Of a stretch of DNA of 64,000 nt, positions 36,017 to 48,702 are shown piece by piece (the first letter of the stretch is position 1; each line of letters starts with the position of its first letter). Location of the stretch: positions 1 through 64,000 of the forward strand of contig JAZARR010000017.1 in NCBI GenBank assembly GCA_037389465.1, read 5' to 3'. The translations under genes were made by a program, and so were the position numbers. The notes under the pieces were generated by a model, which saw only the letters and a list, made by a program, of their open reading frames with translations, was not told the DNA's origin and searched no databases. Origin of the DNA: Baylisascaris procyonis (lineage: Eukaryota; Nematoda; Chromadorea; Rhabditida; Ascarididae).

Positions 36017-39000
36017 CCTCTATCAACTTAGAAATAAATCCATCAACAATGTATACAACGGAGAAATAATGAGGATATATGGATTATAATCATTCAGGGT
36101 CGGTGACCTTAAGAGTGACCATATGTGACCATAACAGTATAACAATAAACGAGAATCGAGATTATACAAGTAAATTTGATCACTGATATGTTAGATCATA
36201 AATTTGGCTCTTCGGTTTCATATGCAGCATCGTGAGAATTTCAATTTTCAGTTGAAATGTGGAATATGATTATAGAGATGAAGTCGGGAAATCAATTTTC
36301 CGATTTCAACCTTCCAACTTTTTTTATTCAAACGTTTTCGAAAAATTGTTGAAGGAAAAAAATTTTATTTAGCGAAAAGCACTAAGTGAAAATGAAGAAA
36401 TTAAATAACAGTTAATAAAAAATTTAGATATTGCGAAAAAAATATGCAAGAAGAATTGTGTGAAAGAAAATAATACTAATAAAATAAATAAATAGTCATT
36501 TTTTAAAACATAAATATTTAATCGATAATCATATTCGGACAAATTTTTCAATAATTCAATGGTAAATAAAATTTCACACAAAAAAAATTTTTTTTCAATT
36601 TTTAATAAAATTTTATTCACATTGATCGCTGTGAATGTTTATAAATTATGACACTTTGAATTGTAGTGTTTTTTTTTTGAGAAATTAATGAACAACGAGT
36701 ATTTTAAGAATTTTTGAAGGGGAAATTAAAAAAAGAATGGAAAAAAATTCAGCGAAGTCGATGGAAACGCTATCTAAGAATATGAAATAAAAAAAAAGTC
36801 GAAATAATCATTGCTGTCAATCACCTTTCGGAAAAAAAAATTCAAGTTTGCTTTAGGTAGTCACCAACTTTCATCATATTATGTTATTCAAAAAATTATT
36901 TACGATTGTAATCGAGCATTGCCATGACATTAAAAAGTGAAAAAAATATCTTTAGTTGAATATCATGCTGCAATTTGAAAAAAAAAAAAAATCTTACTTA
37001 ATAAAAGAGCCACTCCCTTTCTCTTCTTTGAAAATTTTGCAAGTCGTATGACAACAGAGTCTTTTTTTTTTTTGAAGTTTGGCATTCTACGAAATGCACT
37101 AAAAAATTGTTTAGTGTAACTTATTAAGGTGGTTAAGTAGTTCCGCATTACCAAAATCAACTTTCTTGAAAGAAAAATTTGAAAGGCGGTATTCAAAATT
37201 AATTAAACTACATTTACATAATTGTATATGCGCGTAAATGTTTTCGATTCAACGACTGCAAAAACTCGCTATGCTATTGCACTTAATGAATTACTATATC
37301 GTAAATAGTTGTTATTTTTAATAAGTAATCGTTTTAAAACATTTGCAAAATAATTTTTACACTTTGTGAAATTCTGAACGATTTTATGTTTTTTTTTTAT
37401 TCAAATTGCGTGAGTGTGTTGATGAAGTTTGCATAGATAAACTAATTTTATGCTTTATTTGAATCAATTTCACCCATCGACCATCTAGTGAGTTTTTGAT
37501 ACTTTGACCAATAATTCATAAAAAAAAAAAAAAAAAAAACTGTCAATTCATGAAGGTTATTAGATGACTTTCCACTGGAAAAACTTGCATTGAAAATATA
37601 AAAAATGATGAAGAGACAACGTTTATGTAAAATATCAAGACGTTATAGTAGTGCAAAAAAAAAAGTTATTTACGATTGCAATCATCTAACAGCTAATAAA
37701 TGGCAAAACCTAATAATTTCGGAGATGTGATCGTCTAATGGAAATGAGAGAAGTTGCAAAAAAAAAAAGAAATCATTTACGCAGTATGAAGTTCATGAAT
37801 TGTTTTCTATTCGTAAAAAAATGAAGGTGAGATTTAATGATTTAATGCTTAAAGAAAAGAAAAGCCCATCAATCTATCGAATATTTCCACGTTTAGAATG
37901 GAAACCACTTTGCAAATTCATTGATTTTTAAAGAGTTATTTAATTTTTTAAATGATTTCCGGAATAAATCGTCTGTCATTCTCCTCTCTAACTATCAGTA
38001 GATCAGTGATAAGTCAAAGATATAGATAATCAATGCGCCAACGTTGGGGAGTAATAGTGTTTATCCAAAGAAATGATGCAATCGAGATGAGCATTACACT
38101 ATAACACTCAAATTGAGATAAGCAGACGCCCATCAGTTTCTTTGTTTTTTTTTGTTGTTGCGCTGAAATAAAGTATCTGCTTGCATTGCAGTGTATTTTT
38201 TTGTGGCAGACGTACATTCACGTTATCAGCGTTACTGCGTTTTAGCAAATTTTTGTATCGCATTGATTTCACTCAAATTGGAGTCAAATTTGAATGAAAT
38301 TTTTCGAAATTTTTTCTTTCTTTATTTTTAATTTTCTCTCACGAAAAAATTAGAAAAATGAGACCTTTACGATTTTCTTATATTAGCGCTGCATATGTGT
38401 TTTATGTATTAAATTTGCATAAATTTTAGAATAAAAATATTTTTATTTGCGTAAATGTTTGAGATTCGATCGTTCTCAATACTTTTTCTATATCATTATA
38501 GTGAGATGAATCATAGATGAATTTATATTTAAATAGAGGAAATCTTTTTTTTTTTGAGTCGTAAATGCGAAGATTAAAAACGAAGAGAGATGATTTGATA
38601 GAAGCGGTTTAGTTGGTTGATTCATCGAATTCAACCGCTGCCTTAACTGAATAAATGCATTAATTTATTTATTTAATAAATATTTAAATTTATTTATTAA
38701 TAAATGCATTAAAGTATATGCATAAGGTGTTAATTATGCTCAATTATTTGCGATTTGTTTATTGCATTTCGATAATTTAATTCATCAAAATTCAATTATT
38801 TACATACGATTTATAATTTGCTATTGCTTTTTATTATTTTTTCTTTTTTTATTTATTTACTAATTTTGCATTTTTTTTTCCGCTAAAATTGCAAAAGAAG
38901 CGATAATATTTCTAATTGTTATTGCTAATAAGATTTTATTTTAATTGAAGTTATTTATTTATTCAGTTTTTTTTTTTTTTTTTTGAAAGCAATATCTTTA

Positions 39001-41815
39001 CAATGAAAGTGCAATGATTTATGTTCCAAGAGAGGGTCTTTGAAGAAAAATAAGAGTTTAGCGAATTTGGTGTCGTGAAGTGTTTCGCTTTAATGCCATC
39101 GTCATTACTCATCGCCCATTCGATGATTTCGTATTTGTAAGACGCACTCCCCTCTTCTCTTTGAATATTTCAAAGGTGGAACGCTAAACAAACCGAATAC
39201 TCACTCTAGTAGTACTCATTTGCCCATCAATTTAACTAAAAGCTAGTTGTTTTTCCTTTGCAGTGATATATTTTAACTTTTTTTTTAATCGATAGTTATG
39301 GGAAAGTCGACTATGATTGAATATGTCAAATCGCGTGCTATTATTAAGCCATTGTTTATTAATAAAAAAGTTTATTGATACTTGTGTATTTTCGTGTCTT
39401 CGTGGTAATTTTTAGCGTGCATAAAAATTCGACGCATGAGTTTCGCGATTTTTTTGCGAATTCTTACAAATTTTGTAAAATTTTAGTCAAAGTTTATGAT
39501 GAATTAAAGTCAGCAGGAGCAAGTTTAGCCTTCATTTGTTTTTTTTTGTCATTGAACAGCAACTTTTGTTGTTATTTAAAATGAATCGAAATTAATTGCA
39601 TGATTGCTGTTCGAAACAGCACTCCTTCGCTACTCTTGCCGACTATCTAAACGAAAATATTGCATGCTTTAGTATTAAATGGTTGAAAAAATTTGTTTAG
39701 TACTTTCATCAGGAATTTATAAGGGGACCAATCCTGAGCATAGAAAATATCGACGGCTATCAACTTCAACGTATGCCGCGAACTCGTCGATACTAAAATT
39801 GGGTGATTTCGCCTGAAAATTATCTTAAGTATTGATAGTTTTATGATAGGTTGAATTAAGGATGCGCTTTCGCCTCTGATATAGTTGAGGAAATATTTGG
39901 CTTCATGGACTTAACTGAGTGTAAATTGATTTCCGGTCGGATTTCGTTACCTTAATATTCGAGCTTTAGAGGTTGCACAAATTGCCTTGAACATTGGGAA
40001 GGTAGCGAACAACTTGCACAAATAAAACGCGCTGGAACAATTTTTTATAGCCAAGTAAGGTGCATTTACGGTCAAGCAGCGTTTTCGCAACATTATAACT
40101 AGTTCTAGATGCGGAAAAGATAAACTTAATGTAAATTTTAAAATATATAGCAGATGAAAATAAGAAAATGAAAATTTAAAGAAAAATGCAGTGATTGATG
40201 AAACATTAATGGGAAGTTCAATCGATGAATTCTCGATTATACCGATGAGTTCCCACGGGAATTTATTCATACCTCAATGAGGCGTTCGTTCGGCGCATTT
40301 AAAATCATATCAATATGTTGCAGGAATCTGATTCAAGAAATTCATCAAAAACTCGATGAATTTAGGGAATCTATTCAGAGATTAGTTGATGAATTCATCG
40401 GTCCATAACTCATCTCTGCCTCCCCTCTTCTATCGAGATTACTAGATGGCTATGACTAGGAGATTAAACTAGAAAACCATCGAGAGACTCTGACAGTAAA
40501 GGGAAGTAGATTATGGAAAATAGTCAGTTATGCTGATCTCTCTTGTGATATCGTTTCCTTTCACCGTAGTTCTTATGCGTGGCTACGGGAATATATTGGT
40601 GTTTATGCTTGCTGAAAATAACCAACCACCTTCATAAGTATACAAAATACATTTGAGTCCATAATGGAGGCATCTAACAAAGGAGGCTTCAATAAATACC
40701 CCGTATTTTATGCACAAATAAATAAATAAATTTATTGTATCTAGTAAATTTGACAACTTATGAGTGACCAACCGAACGAATTCTGGTGAAATATACAAAT
40801 ATGTGCGACCGACCGCTTGAACGCTAGTTAAATATGCAAATAAACGGATAGATCAATACACACAAGAACCTCATACATCTATGACCACCGTCAGCAATTA
40901 TATTAGATTATTTGAACGTTTCATGAGCTTTTCAATGGCTAATAATCCTTCAGTGGTGATCATTGATATGAGAAGAGAAATTGGCGACAAATGGCTAAAG
41001 GAGGAGGAAGAGCCGCATAGGTTTTGGCTTATTTATCGCTTTCTCATCGTATAATTTTTTCTAAATTTTTTAAGCGTGATTCTTTCTTCACCTAAATTTA
41101 TGTCATTTAATAATTCACGCAAAAAGATGCTTAAATTAATCTAATTTTTGCAACATAATGTTTTTTTTTTAAATCTCATAATTTCTTACAAGTTTGTTTT
41201 TTTGTTTCATTTGTAAATGTTTTTTTTTCATTTGAAAATTATTTTTATCTTCTAAAGCATTAGAAATAATTTCAAAAATTTAAATTAAATATTTTATAAA
41301 TTTGAAAAAAAAATTTTTCTCCATTCTTTATGATGAAAAACTTTGAAATTCTTATTGAATATGTTTAAATAGAGAGTGGTACTCTTAACCGAATATGTTC
41401 ACATTGCTTCATTCGTCTTCTGATGTCAACAATATAGCCATTACGAATGTATTTTTAGGCTATGTCATTGATGATCTACTAAATACCTATTGCAATCCAT
41501 TATCGTGTGTTATTATCGCAAAAATAATTCTTTATGCATATGAAAATTGCAACGAGCTTTTGATCGCCGTTGGGAAATCGATCTCAAATCAGCTCAGTTT
41601 GATCATCTGCTAGCAATCTAAGAAGACTATACGAACAGTTGCCTATCATACCACAACTGTAGTTAGATAGATGCTCTTGCTTGTGCACTTACTTTATTCA
41701 TTTATCTCTCCGTTGAAATGAAAGTCCCAATCGCAAGAGACGCATCTATGTCGTACTATTTGTGCACTGTGTCAACCTGTTGTATAATATTTTGCATATT
41801 TTTAGTGAATTTTCG

Positions 41816-41887
<72 letters not shown>
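41816..41887. repeat. (TA)n microsatellite, about 70 bp
   Basis: Uninterrupted TA dinucleotides. Confidence 0.97.
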
Positions 41888-41890
<3 letters not shown>

Positions 41891-42207
41891 CTGAGTCTCT
41901 CGTTCAGTATTTCATACGCTTAGGTGCTATGAGAGTCGCTTCTCTAATATTGGCTACACAATAGTTGTTCAGTATTTAATGTTTTTTTTATAACCTTAAA
42001 TTTTCTATTTCATCTTTAATGTATATATTCCGTTATGAATTTATTTCATCGTTAAGAAGTAACCGAAAATAATGACTCAATGCAATTTCAATTTGCTAGA
42101 TTCTCAGCTAGATTTTGCTCACATTTTTTCTGGAATTTCTTTATGAAAATATTGAAAAAAATTTGAAAGCAAATCATTTGAAGTTCTCAAAAATGCTTTT
42201 CTGCCTC

Positions 42208-45200
42208 ATGTTTCGCATAATAACCTATATATCTTTGTTTATGTTGGAATTATCGCTTGAAAATCTCACTATACATTTTCCATCCATTTAGTGTTTTTCG
42301 ATGAAATTTGCACATTTTGCATCCATTAATATATTCACTATGCAAAATGTTGAGGTAACCCATAGGGAATTTTTTTCTTTCTTCAAAAAATTTTCCATTT
42401 TTATTAAATAAATTTATGCGTTAATTATCACTCAACGTTCTATTTATTATGCATATTTAGTTAGTTGTTAACATAATGGCTCAACACATTAGAGAAATTT
42501 TAATGGAATTCATTTCAGAGAAATTTTTATGCCCAAACATTTGTGTTCTCAAATTTTTTTCTTCTGAAGATTAGCGAGTTTTTTTTTGAAATAATATTTA
42601 GCAACTAGCCAAATATCACGACGATATTTTCTTCGTAATTAAATTCGGTGATTGAGATGTTTTTAAAGAAACATCGGCTTCAGGATAACCTATGATCATT
42701 AAGTTCGAGCTAAGACTATGTAAGGCTTTAGCTTTTATGCTTGAAAGTTGGAGCTTTCTTCTGTTCTATATGGAAAAAAAGAACTAAATTTGACCAATGA
42801 TGCTTAGATTTTATTGGATTTGTGAAGCTTTTGATGGATGCGTAGATTGAATGAGGAAAACAATCTAATATGTATTAAATTTCCTTTCCGAAAATTTTTT
42901 CCCCTTTTTTTCACAACATGATTTCCTATTTAATTATCGTATTAGGCTATTCTTAATATTTATTTTCGATCGTTTTTTTTCTCTATTTAGAATGATTTCT
43001 ATTCGAATAGATTTACATATGCTCGTAGATTCAACCTTTTTTTTTAAATGAATATATTCAATAAAAGATAAATAAATATTTAATATTTCAATCATTTGCA
43101 ATATAATTCTTCAATAATGCAATATGCAATACGCTTGATGAATAATACTCATTACTGAAGCGAATATGATATAGAACACATGAAATTTGTTCGAAAAATT
43201 TCAGAAATTCCCGAAATTCGCTCACTATTTGCCTATAAATAATTTTTCATTTATTGTATTTGCAGAATCTTCATTTGTATTCTACAGCAAAGCAAAGTAA
43301 GAAAATCTTTCACGATAATGAGAAGCCTCCTATTGTTAGTTTTTATTCATTTTGATTTTCCAATTTTAAAGCAAATTCCACAAAAATTTGAAGAGGCTTA
43401 AACGATCGTGTGGTTAAATTACTGACAGCCGGTATACTTTACGAACTGTGTGGTTAAATTGTTGACAGCCGGTATACTTTACGAATTGCGTGGTCAAATT
43501 GCTGACAGCTTGTGTACCTCTCGAATTATATGTCCCATTCAAATCTTAAAGTTGTTGTGTTAATTAATCAAACGCATAAAACTAGTTTCTGATTCATACA
43601 CGAATATTTACTAGCGTTTGCTAAAGCAAATCGTGAGAGTAGTCGAAGAAAAAAAGAGCAGTGTTAGTTTATTTCCCCCATAATCCTAGATTTTTTTCCA
43701 CTTGATGCTATTTTTTTGTAGATTTAGATTGTCGAGTTTCTATTTTTTTAATCCACTCAAATGATGTTTCATCATTAAATTACATCATTTATATAAGTTG
43801 CAAGTTTTATGATCGTTTAAATTTTTTTTTCTGTTATCCATCTAGCGCATAATTTTCTCAATAATGCTTTAGAAAGATTTTTTTTAAACTGAATTACTAG
43901 AAATTACATTTGCTTTTAAAGCAAGTATTTAATTCTTACTGATTTATATATCTATAAATATAATTTCTTGTTTCATAGATTAGAGACGTTTTGACTTTAG
44001 AATACAGATTTTTGACCAGTTTTTTTTTTTTAAATCTGACTTTCAAGATTATTTGCAGCTCATTTAAGAAGAAGGATGAGAGATAAGAGGGCTGGTCATG
44101 GAAAGAACATCAAGTGAGAAAAAATTGCCAAAAACCGAATCTGAACTTCGAACTTATGTCATTCATTTTCATATCAAAAGCAATTCCCCTAGACTATTTT
44201 ACAACTGGCATTGATCATTTATAAGGTCATTTATTTAGTGCTTTGTATTGAAAATATGCAAATTCGATTCCCACTGTTAAGCGAAATTTTCTTCACTATT
44301 CGTTTATCGACGAAAAGAAATTTTATACGGGAAAGCTATGATTGCAGCCATTACTCATAGTGAAAGTAAAAGCTTTAAAAAGTGTTATTTGAATTTTACA
44401 TGCTTAATCAATCATCGCTATCCGATTTATAGACTATCAATTGTTGCATTATGGTTTGCCGATTCTGTTAGTGGAATATTTCTTTATGGAATATCGAGTG
44501 GCCCTCTATCATGCAGAATAAAGGTGATACTTTATTTTTAAAAGTTTTCACAGCTACCAAAAATATTCACAATTTTTTTCTATACGTCAAAAATGGGAAT
44601 GATCGGCTTGAATGATCTAGGCGAGCAAGTGGTAATTTTCGCGTACACATCCATTCATCGAACCACATAGTTGTTGGCATGGATTTATATAATACATCGA
44701 TTTATAACCACATTTATAACCACATATAATTTATAAAATAATATAGTTTCTGTAATCACATTCATCAATGAACGAATAAAACTTTATAGATGCCTATAAC
44801 CTATTGTTTTTTAATAGGTTTTTGATGCAACAATACAGATCTTTTCAGAACTCTCAAATCTTTTTGGCAAATCTACCGTGGAGAAAACTCGAAAATGATG
44901 AAATGAAAGAAGCCGAAGCATTTGAAGCTCGCGTTGAGGAATGCGAAAAGGTTATTTTAGTGATCACTTATGGCTTTAATTGTTGAGAGAAATTCACTTC
45001 ATTATATACTTATACATATGTTTACTTGTATGATCAACGCTAACTTGCTTGCAACAGTTGTCAAGTTTTTTGTAAATGAAATTTGAGCTGTCCAGCTAAT
45101 TTGCTCTAAACAGACCATTTTATACGAATATTCTTTTGATATCAATTTAGTTATGGGCAGCTGGGTGTCACCTGCCGACTGTCACAAATGGTGAAACATT

Positions 45201-47138
45201 GCCTCAGCAACATCACATCTTTTGCGGGTCGTCGTCTTTTTCCCACAATATTGATACAAACAGCCCATATTTATTGAATATGTATACTTTTATGCATACT
45301 TTTATGCAACGTGTATATTTAGGCTGCTTAAAATTGCTTACAATTTCAATCAACAAATTTCTTCTCTTTCAGAGGATACATAAAATGGCATTTTTTTTCT
45401 TTATTGATTTCTGTGTGATTACCTCATACTTCTTACCTTCTGTCTAGTAATTTGTTCTCTTAGGTGAAATACATATTTTGATAAATATGGGCTGTTTATA
45501 TCAATATTGTGGGAAAAAGATGAGGACTCGGAAAAGATGTGATGTTGCCAAGGCAATGTCTCACTATTTGTGACACTCGTCAGGTGACACCCAGCTGCCC
45601 ATGACTAAATATCTAACAAAAAATATTCGTATAAAATGGTCCACTTTGAGCAAATAGCTAAACAGCTCAAATTTCATTAATAAAAAACTTGACAACTGCT
45701 GCAAACAAGTCAGCGTTGATCTTTTTTGATAAATGTTTCCAAAGCTCTTATCTGCTTGCATGCTGATGGCAAAGCCCTAACAACTGATGAAAATAAAATG
45801 TAACAAGCAATTGTGTTATATAATTTAATCATTACTTTCATAACACATATGTTATAGCACAGATATTTCAATAAAAGTGTGCTGTTTGCAGAAAATTTTA
45901 TTGAGGATAGAAATTTTTTTTTCAGGCTCATGATTTCTCCACTGATTGCACCAAACCTCCTTCATTCTGTGGTGGAAACGATATCAAACTATACAATTTC
46001 GCCGGATGTATTGTATTGGTATGATTTATAGTAATTTTTTCAATTTTATTCTTAACTTGTTTCCAGCCGACTGCCCTTATATATCACTTTCAATAATAAA
46101 TAAATGGTAAATATTCCGATCAATTCATGAAAAAAATTAAATCTACATACAAAAATCACTAACTTTATGATTATATCTATTTCATTGTATAATTGAAAAG
46201 CCTCAAATTCATTACTTTTTTTTGTTATTTATATTATTTTTTTTTAATATTTGATATGAGAAATATTTAAATTTCGTATTTTAAAGGGCAATAAATTGTA
46301 TAAAAATGGTGCATACGTTCGTGATCTTACACCTGATGATAATGTCGAATTGGAGAATTTCAATAAAAATCTCGCTGAATTCAACAAAAAGCAATCATTG
46401 GTAATGAATTTTTTTTTTATTGCTTAGAATTTTTAAAAAGTATTTCATTGCATTTTAGGTTTGTTCATTTCTTTTTTTTTCCTGGATGTATTTCAGGCTA
46501 TCATGGTACTTACCAATATTTGTGGATTGCAGAATCCATAAAACCCACTTTAATGTTTTATTCCCAAAAGCATTGCTTCAACGTTCTGGTCCCACCTTTA
46601 TGAGATATTTGTGAATGAGATCAGGATATTGTTGATTAATAAATCCCTAGACGTAATAATAAATTCTAGACGTAAATCTCATGCGTAATTCCTTGTTTTA
46701 CACTTGTTCATTCAACAACTTCAAAACAAATACTATTGAAAATAATTTTACTCAATAAAAACCTATAGCAACAAAATTCTTTGTGGGACAATTATTTCAA
46801 GCATCTTTCAATCATTTATGTCTTTTGGCCGTCTATTATCAAATATTCATCGAGAATGCTAAGAAAAATTAAGGCGGCAGGAAAATTTATACCGGAAGTG
46901 ATATAAGATATAAAGATAAGAGATGATATAGGCCATTGCATATATGTCACAAGTAGACAGTCATTGATTATATTATCAATTTATTGCTTATATAGAAGAA
47001 AAAAGTGAAATTTCTTTGATCGTTTCAATATTTCAGGAGCAACTTCCTAAAGATGCACCAATTTTGAGACCTCTTGGCATACCTCCGCCTGGAGCACCGA
47101 GACCGCCGATGGCTCCAAATTTTTGCAGACAACAATAA
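42208..47138 (+). CDS. Divergent aspin paralogue (PI-3/Ov33 family), first exon uncertain
   Basis: Second aspartyl protease inhibitor of the family. Secure exons: 44433-44523 (91 nt), 44849-44950 (102), 45926-46018 (93), 46287-46400 (114) and 47037-47138 (102). Three lengths equal those of the first aspin, as do all intron phases. Landmarks: FLANLPWRKLENDEM, AFEARVEECEK, CTKPPSFCGGNDIKLYNFAG, GNKLYKNGAYVRDLTPDDN and a Pro-rich end (PNFCRQQ). Six cysteines correspond to those of the paralogue. Odd points: the exposed N-terminal strand is changed (SGIFLYGISSG instead of QFLFSMSTG), one residue is missing in exon 4, and charged positions differ throughout, so target specificity may differ. The start exon is not certain. 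A 35-nt exon at 42208-42242 (MFRIITYISLF) would supply a signal peptide in the right phase, but its donor is weak and the intron would be 2.2 kb. Confidence 0.9.
43408..43527. repeat. 40-bp tandem repeat, three copies
   Basis: Unit gtgtggttaaattactgaca followed by gccggtatactttacgaact. Copies 1 and 2 are nearly identical and copy 3 has diverged. It lies upstream of, or in the first intron of, the second aspin gene. Confidence 0.95.
45040..45725. mobile_element. Foldback (long terminal inverted repeat) element in aspin-2 intron
   Basis: The sequence from about 45035 (gatcaacgctaacttgcttg) to about 45265 is the imperfect reverse complement of about 45480-45722 (ending caagtcagcgttgatc). Each arm is about 230 bases, and the unique centre is about 210 bases. 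No transposase is encoded, so this is a non-autonomous foldback or MITE-type element. I could not identify a clear target-site duplication. It sits between two coding exons of the second aspin gene. Confidence 0.85.
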
Positions 47139-47905
47139 ACTATAGCTGCTGGTCAGCTATCTGCGAACTGGTCATCGTCATCGATCATTGTGTATGGAGA
47201 TGCGTTTTTCGCAATTTCATTTCGTATGCAAATTAAAGGTTTTTACCATTATTCTATCAGCGCTGTATCACCGATTTGAATATTTATGCGTAATTGCTAA
47301 ATTAGTTGAATGAATAGTTAATGAAGGTATATAGGATGGCAAAGTAAGAGTTGAAGGAATAATTGAGTAGATTAGAGGAAATAATAAAGTTAAATAAAAG
47401 AATAGTTAGTGGGTAGAATGAACTCTTTACAAGTGAAAAAAAAATTTTTTTATTAGGTTGTATTCATATATTACTGTTTATTTTCTTGCAATATATGGGA
47501 ATTAGATTCATAAGTAAAAATATTTCGGCCTGAAGATTAATTCTACTTTTTTTAGAATTCTGCATATCTATCATACCAATTCACTATATGTTTCATTGCT
47601 TAAAAGAGCAAAATCTTCATGTTGACTTTATCATTATCAAGTGATAATTGATATGAGTTGATAAATTGTGATAATTGATATAAGTTGATAAATTAACTTA
47701 TTATCAATTGATAGTAATGAAGTAATAATTTGGTAAATTAGCCTTAAATAATTGTTAAAAATCAGTCATTATGGAATGATGAAAATCGATGAGTTAAATG
47801 ATGGAATTTCTTCTTATACGTTTCATTCCTAATTAATGGTTCTTATTTATAGAATTGTCAGTATACGCCTTATGAGATAATAAACTAATGCGATCATAGA
47901 CGAGA

Positions 47906-47966
<61 letters not shown>

Positions 47967-48702
47967 TGCACTTTTTGCGTTATAAACGCTAATTTTTGCA
48001 CTTTTTTACGAAGATTATCGCATTTTCTTCCTTTAAAAATGTGAAAAGCATTTAAAATGATTCTTGAATGTGACAAGCAAGAAGATATGGTACGGATGCA
48101 TAGACAAACAAATCGAAATATTTATATATCGGAAATAAGAGAAAACTATGAAAATAATTAATGTACAATAATTTTATTAATTCCAATGAAAATTTATGGA
48201 ATTAAGAGAAGTGAATAATAATAATTTAAAAATTAGAAATCATATCGAAACAAATGGAGAAAATAATCGATATTTTTTATAAACGTTTATATTAATTTAT
48301 AGCAATTCTATAGGTACAATTAGAGTAAAAATTTTACAGTATATTTCTTTGGTAAAGGAAACAAAAAATAATAGTAGGATTTATATGGTAATTGTACGGT
48401 AGCAGGTAACCATTTATACGGTAATCACTCATAAGAGTGCGACTTGTTATGAGTGGGTTTCCAAATTGCATTGCCTTAATCATGAAATGTTGGTTACGCT
48501 ATCTGAAGGCTTCATACTCCCATGCTTAGAGAGTGCTCGATTATAAGTGAAATATAATTTTCCACAAAGATGAACTATCGTATAAAAAGAAAACTATATA
48601 TGTCGAGATGAAAGATTCATTCAAAAAATTTTCCTCTTTTTCAAATATTTTTAATTTTTTGAGAAAATTTAATTTGATTCAAAAAATTATATTATTCAAT
48701 TT
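47139..48702. other. Intergenic DNA between aspin-2 and the receptor
   Basis: This interval lies between two convergent genes. It has a 29-base direct duplication (gtgataattgatatgagttg and following bases) near 47640-47695 and a (TA)n run near 47909-47962. No exon supported. Confidence 0.55.
47909..47962. repeat. (TA)n microsatellite
   Basis: About 54 bases of TA dinucleotides. Confidence 0.96.

Larger units (their letters stand above)
35785..42200. other. Intergenic DNA between the two aspin genes
   Basis: Very AT-rich with many A9-A18 and T8-T17 runs. No supported exon. A 107-codon minus-strand frame (39947-40270) has no domain. It includes a (GA)n tract near 35966-36016 and a (TA)n tract near 41816-41887. 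Confidence 0.55.

Noticed and set aside
39947..40270. 107-codon minus-strand frame between the aspin genes
   Set aside because: Hydrophobic without order, no recognised motif and no partner exons.
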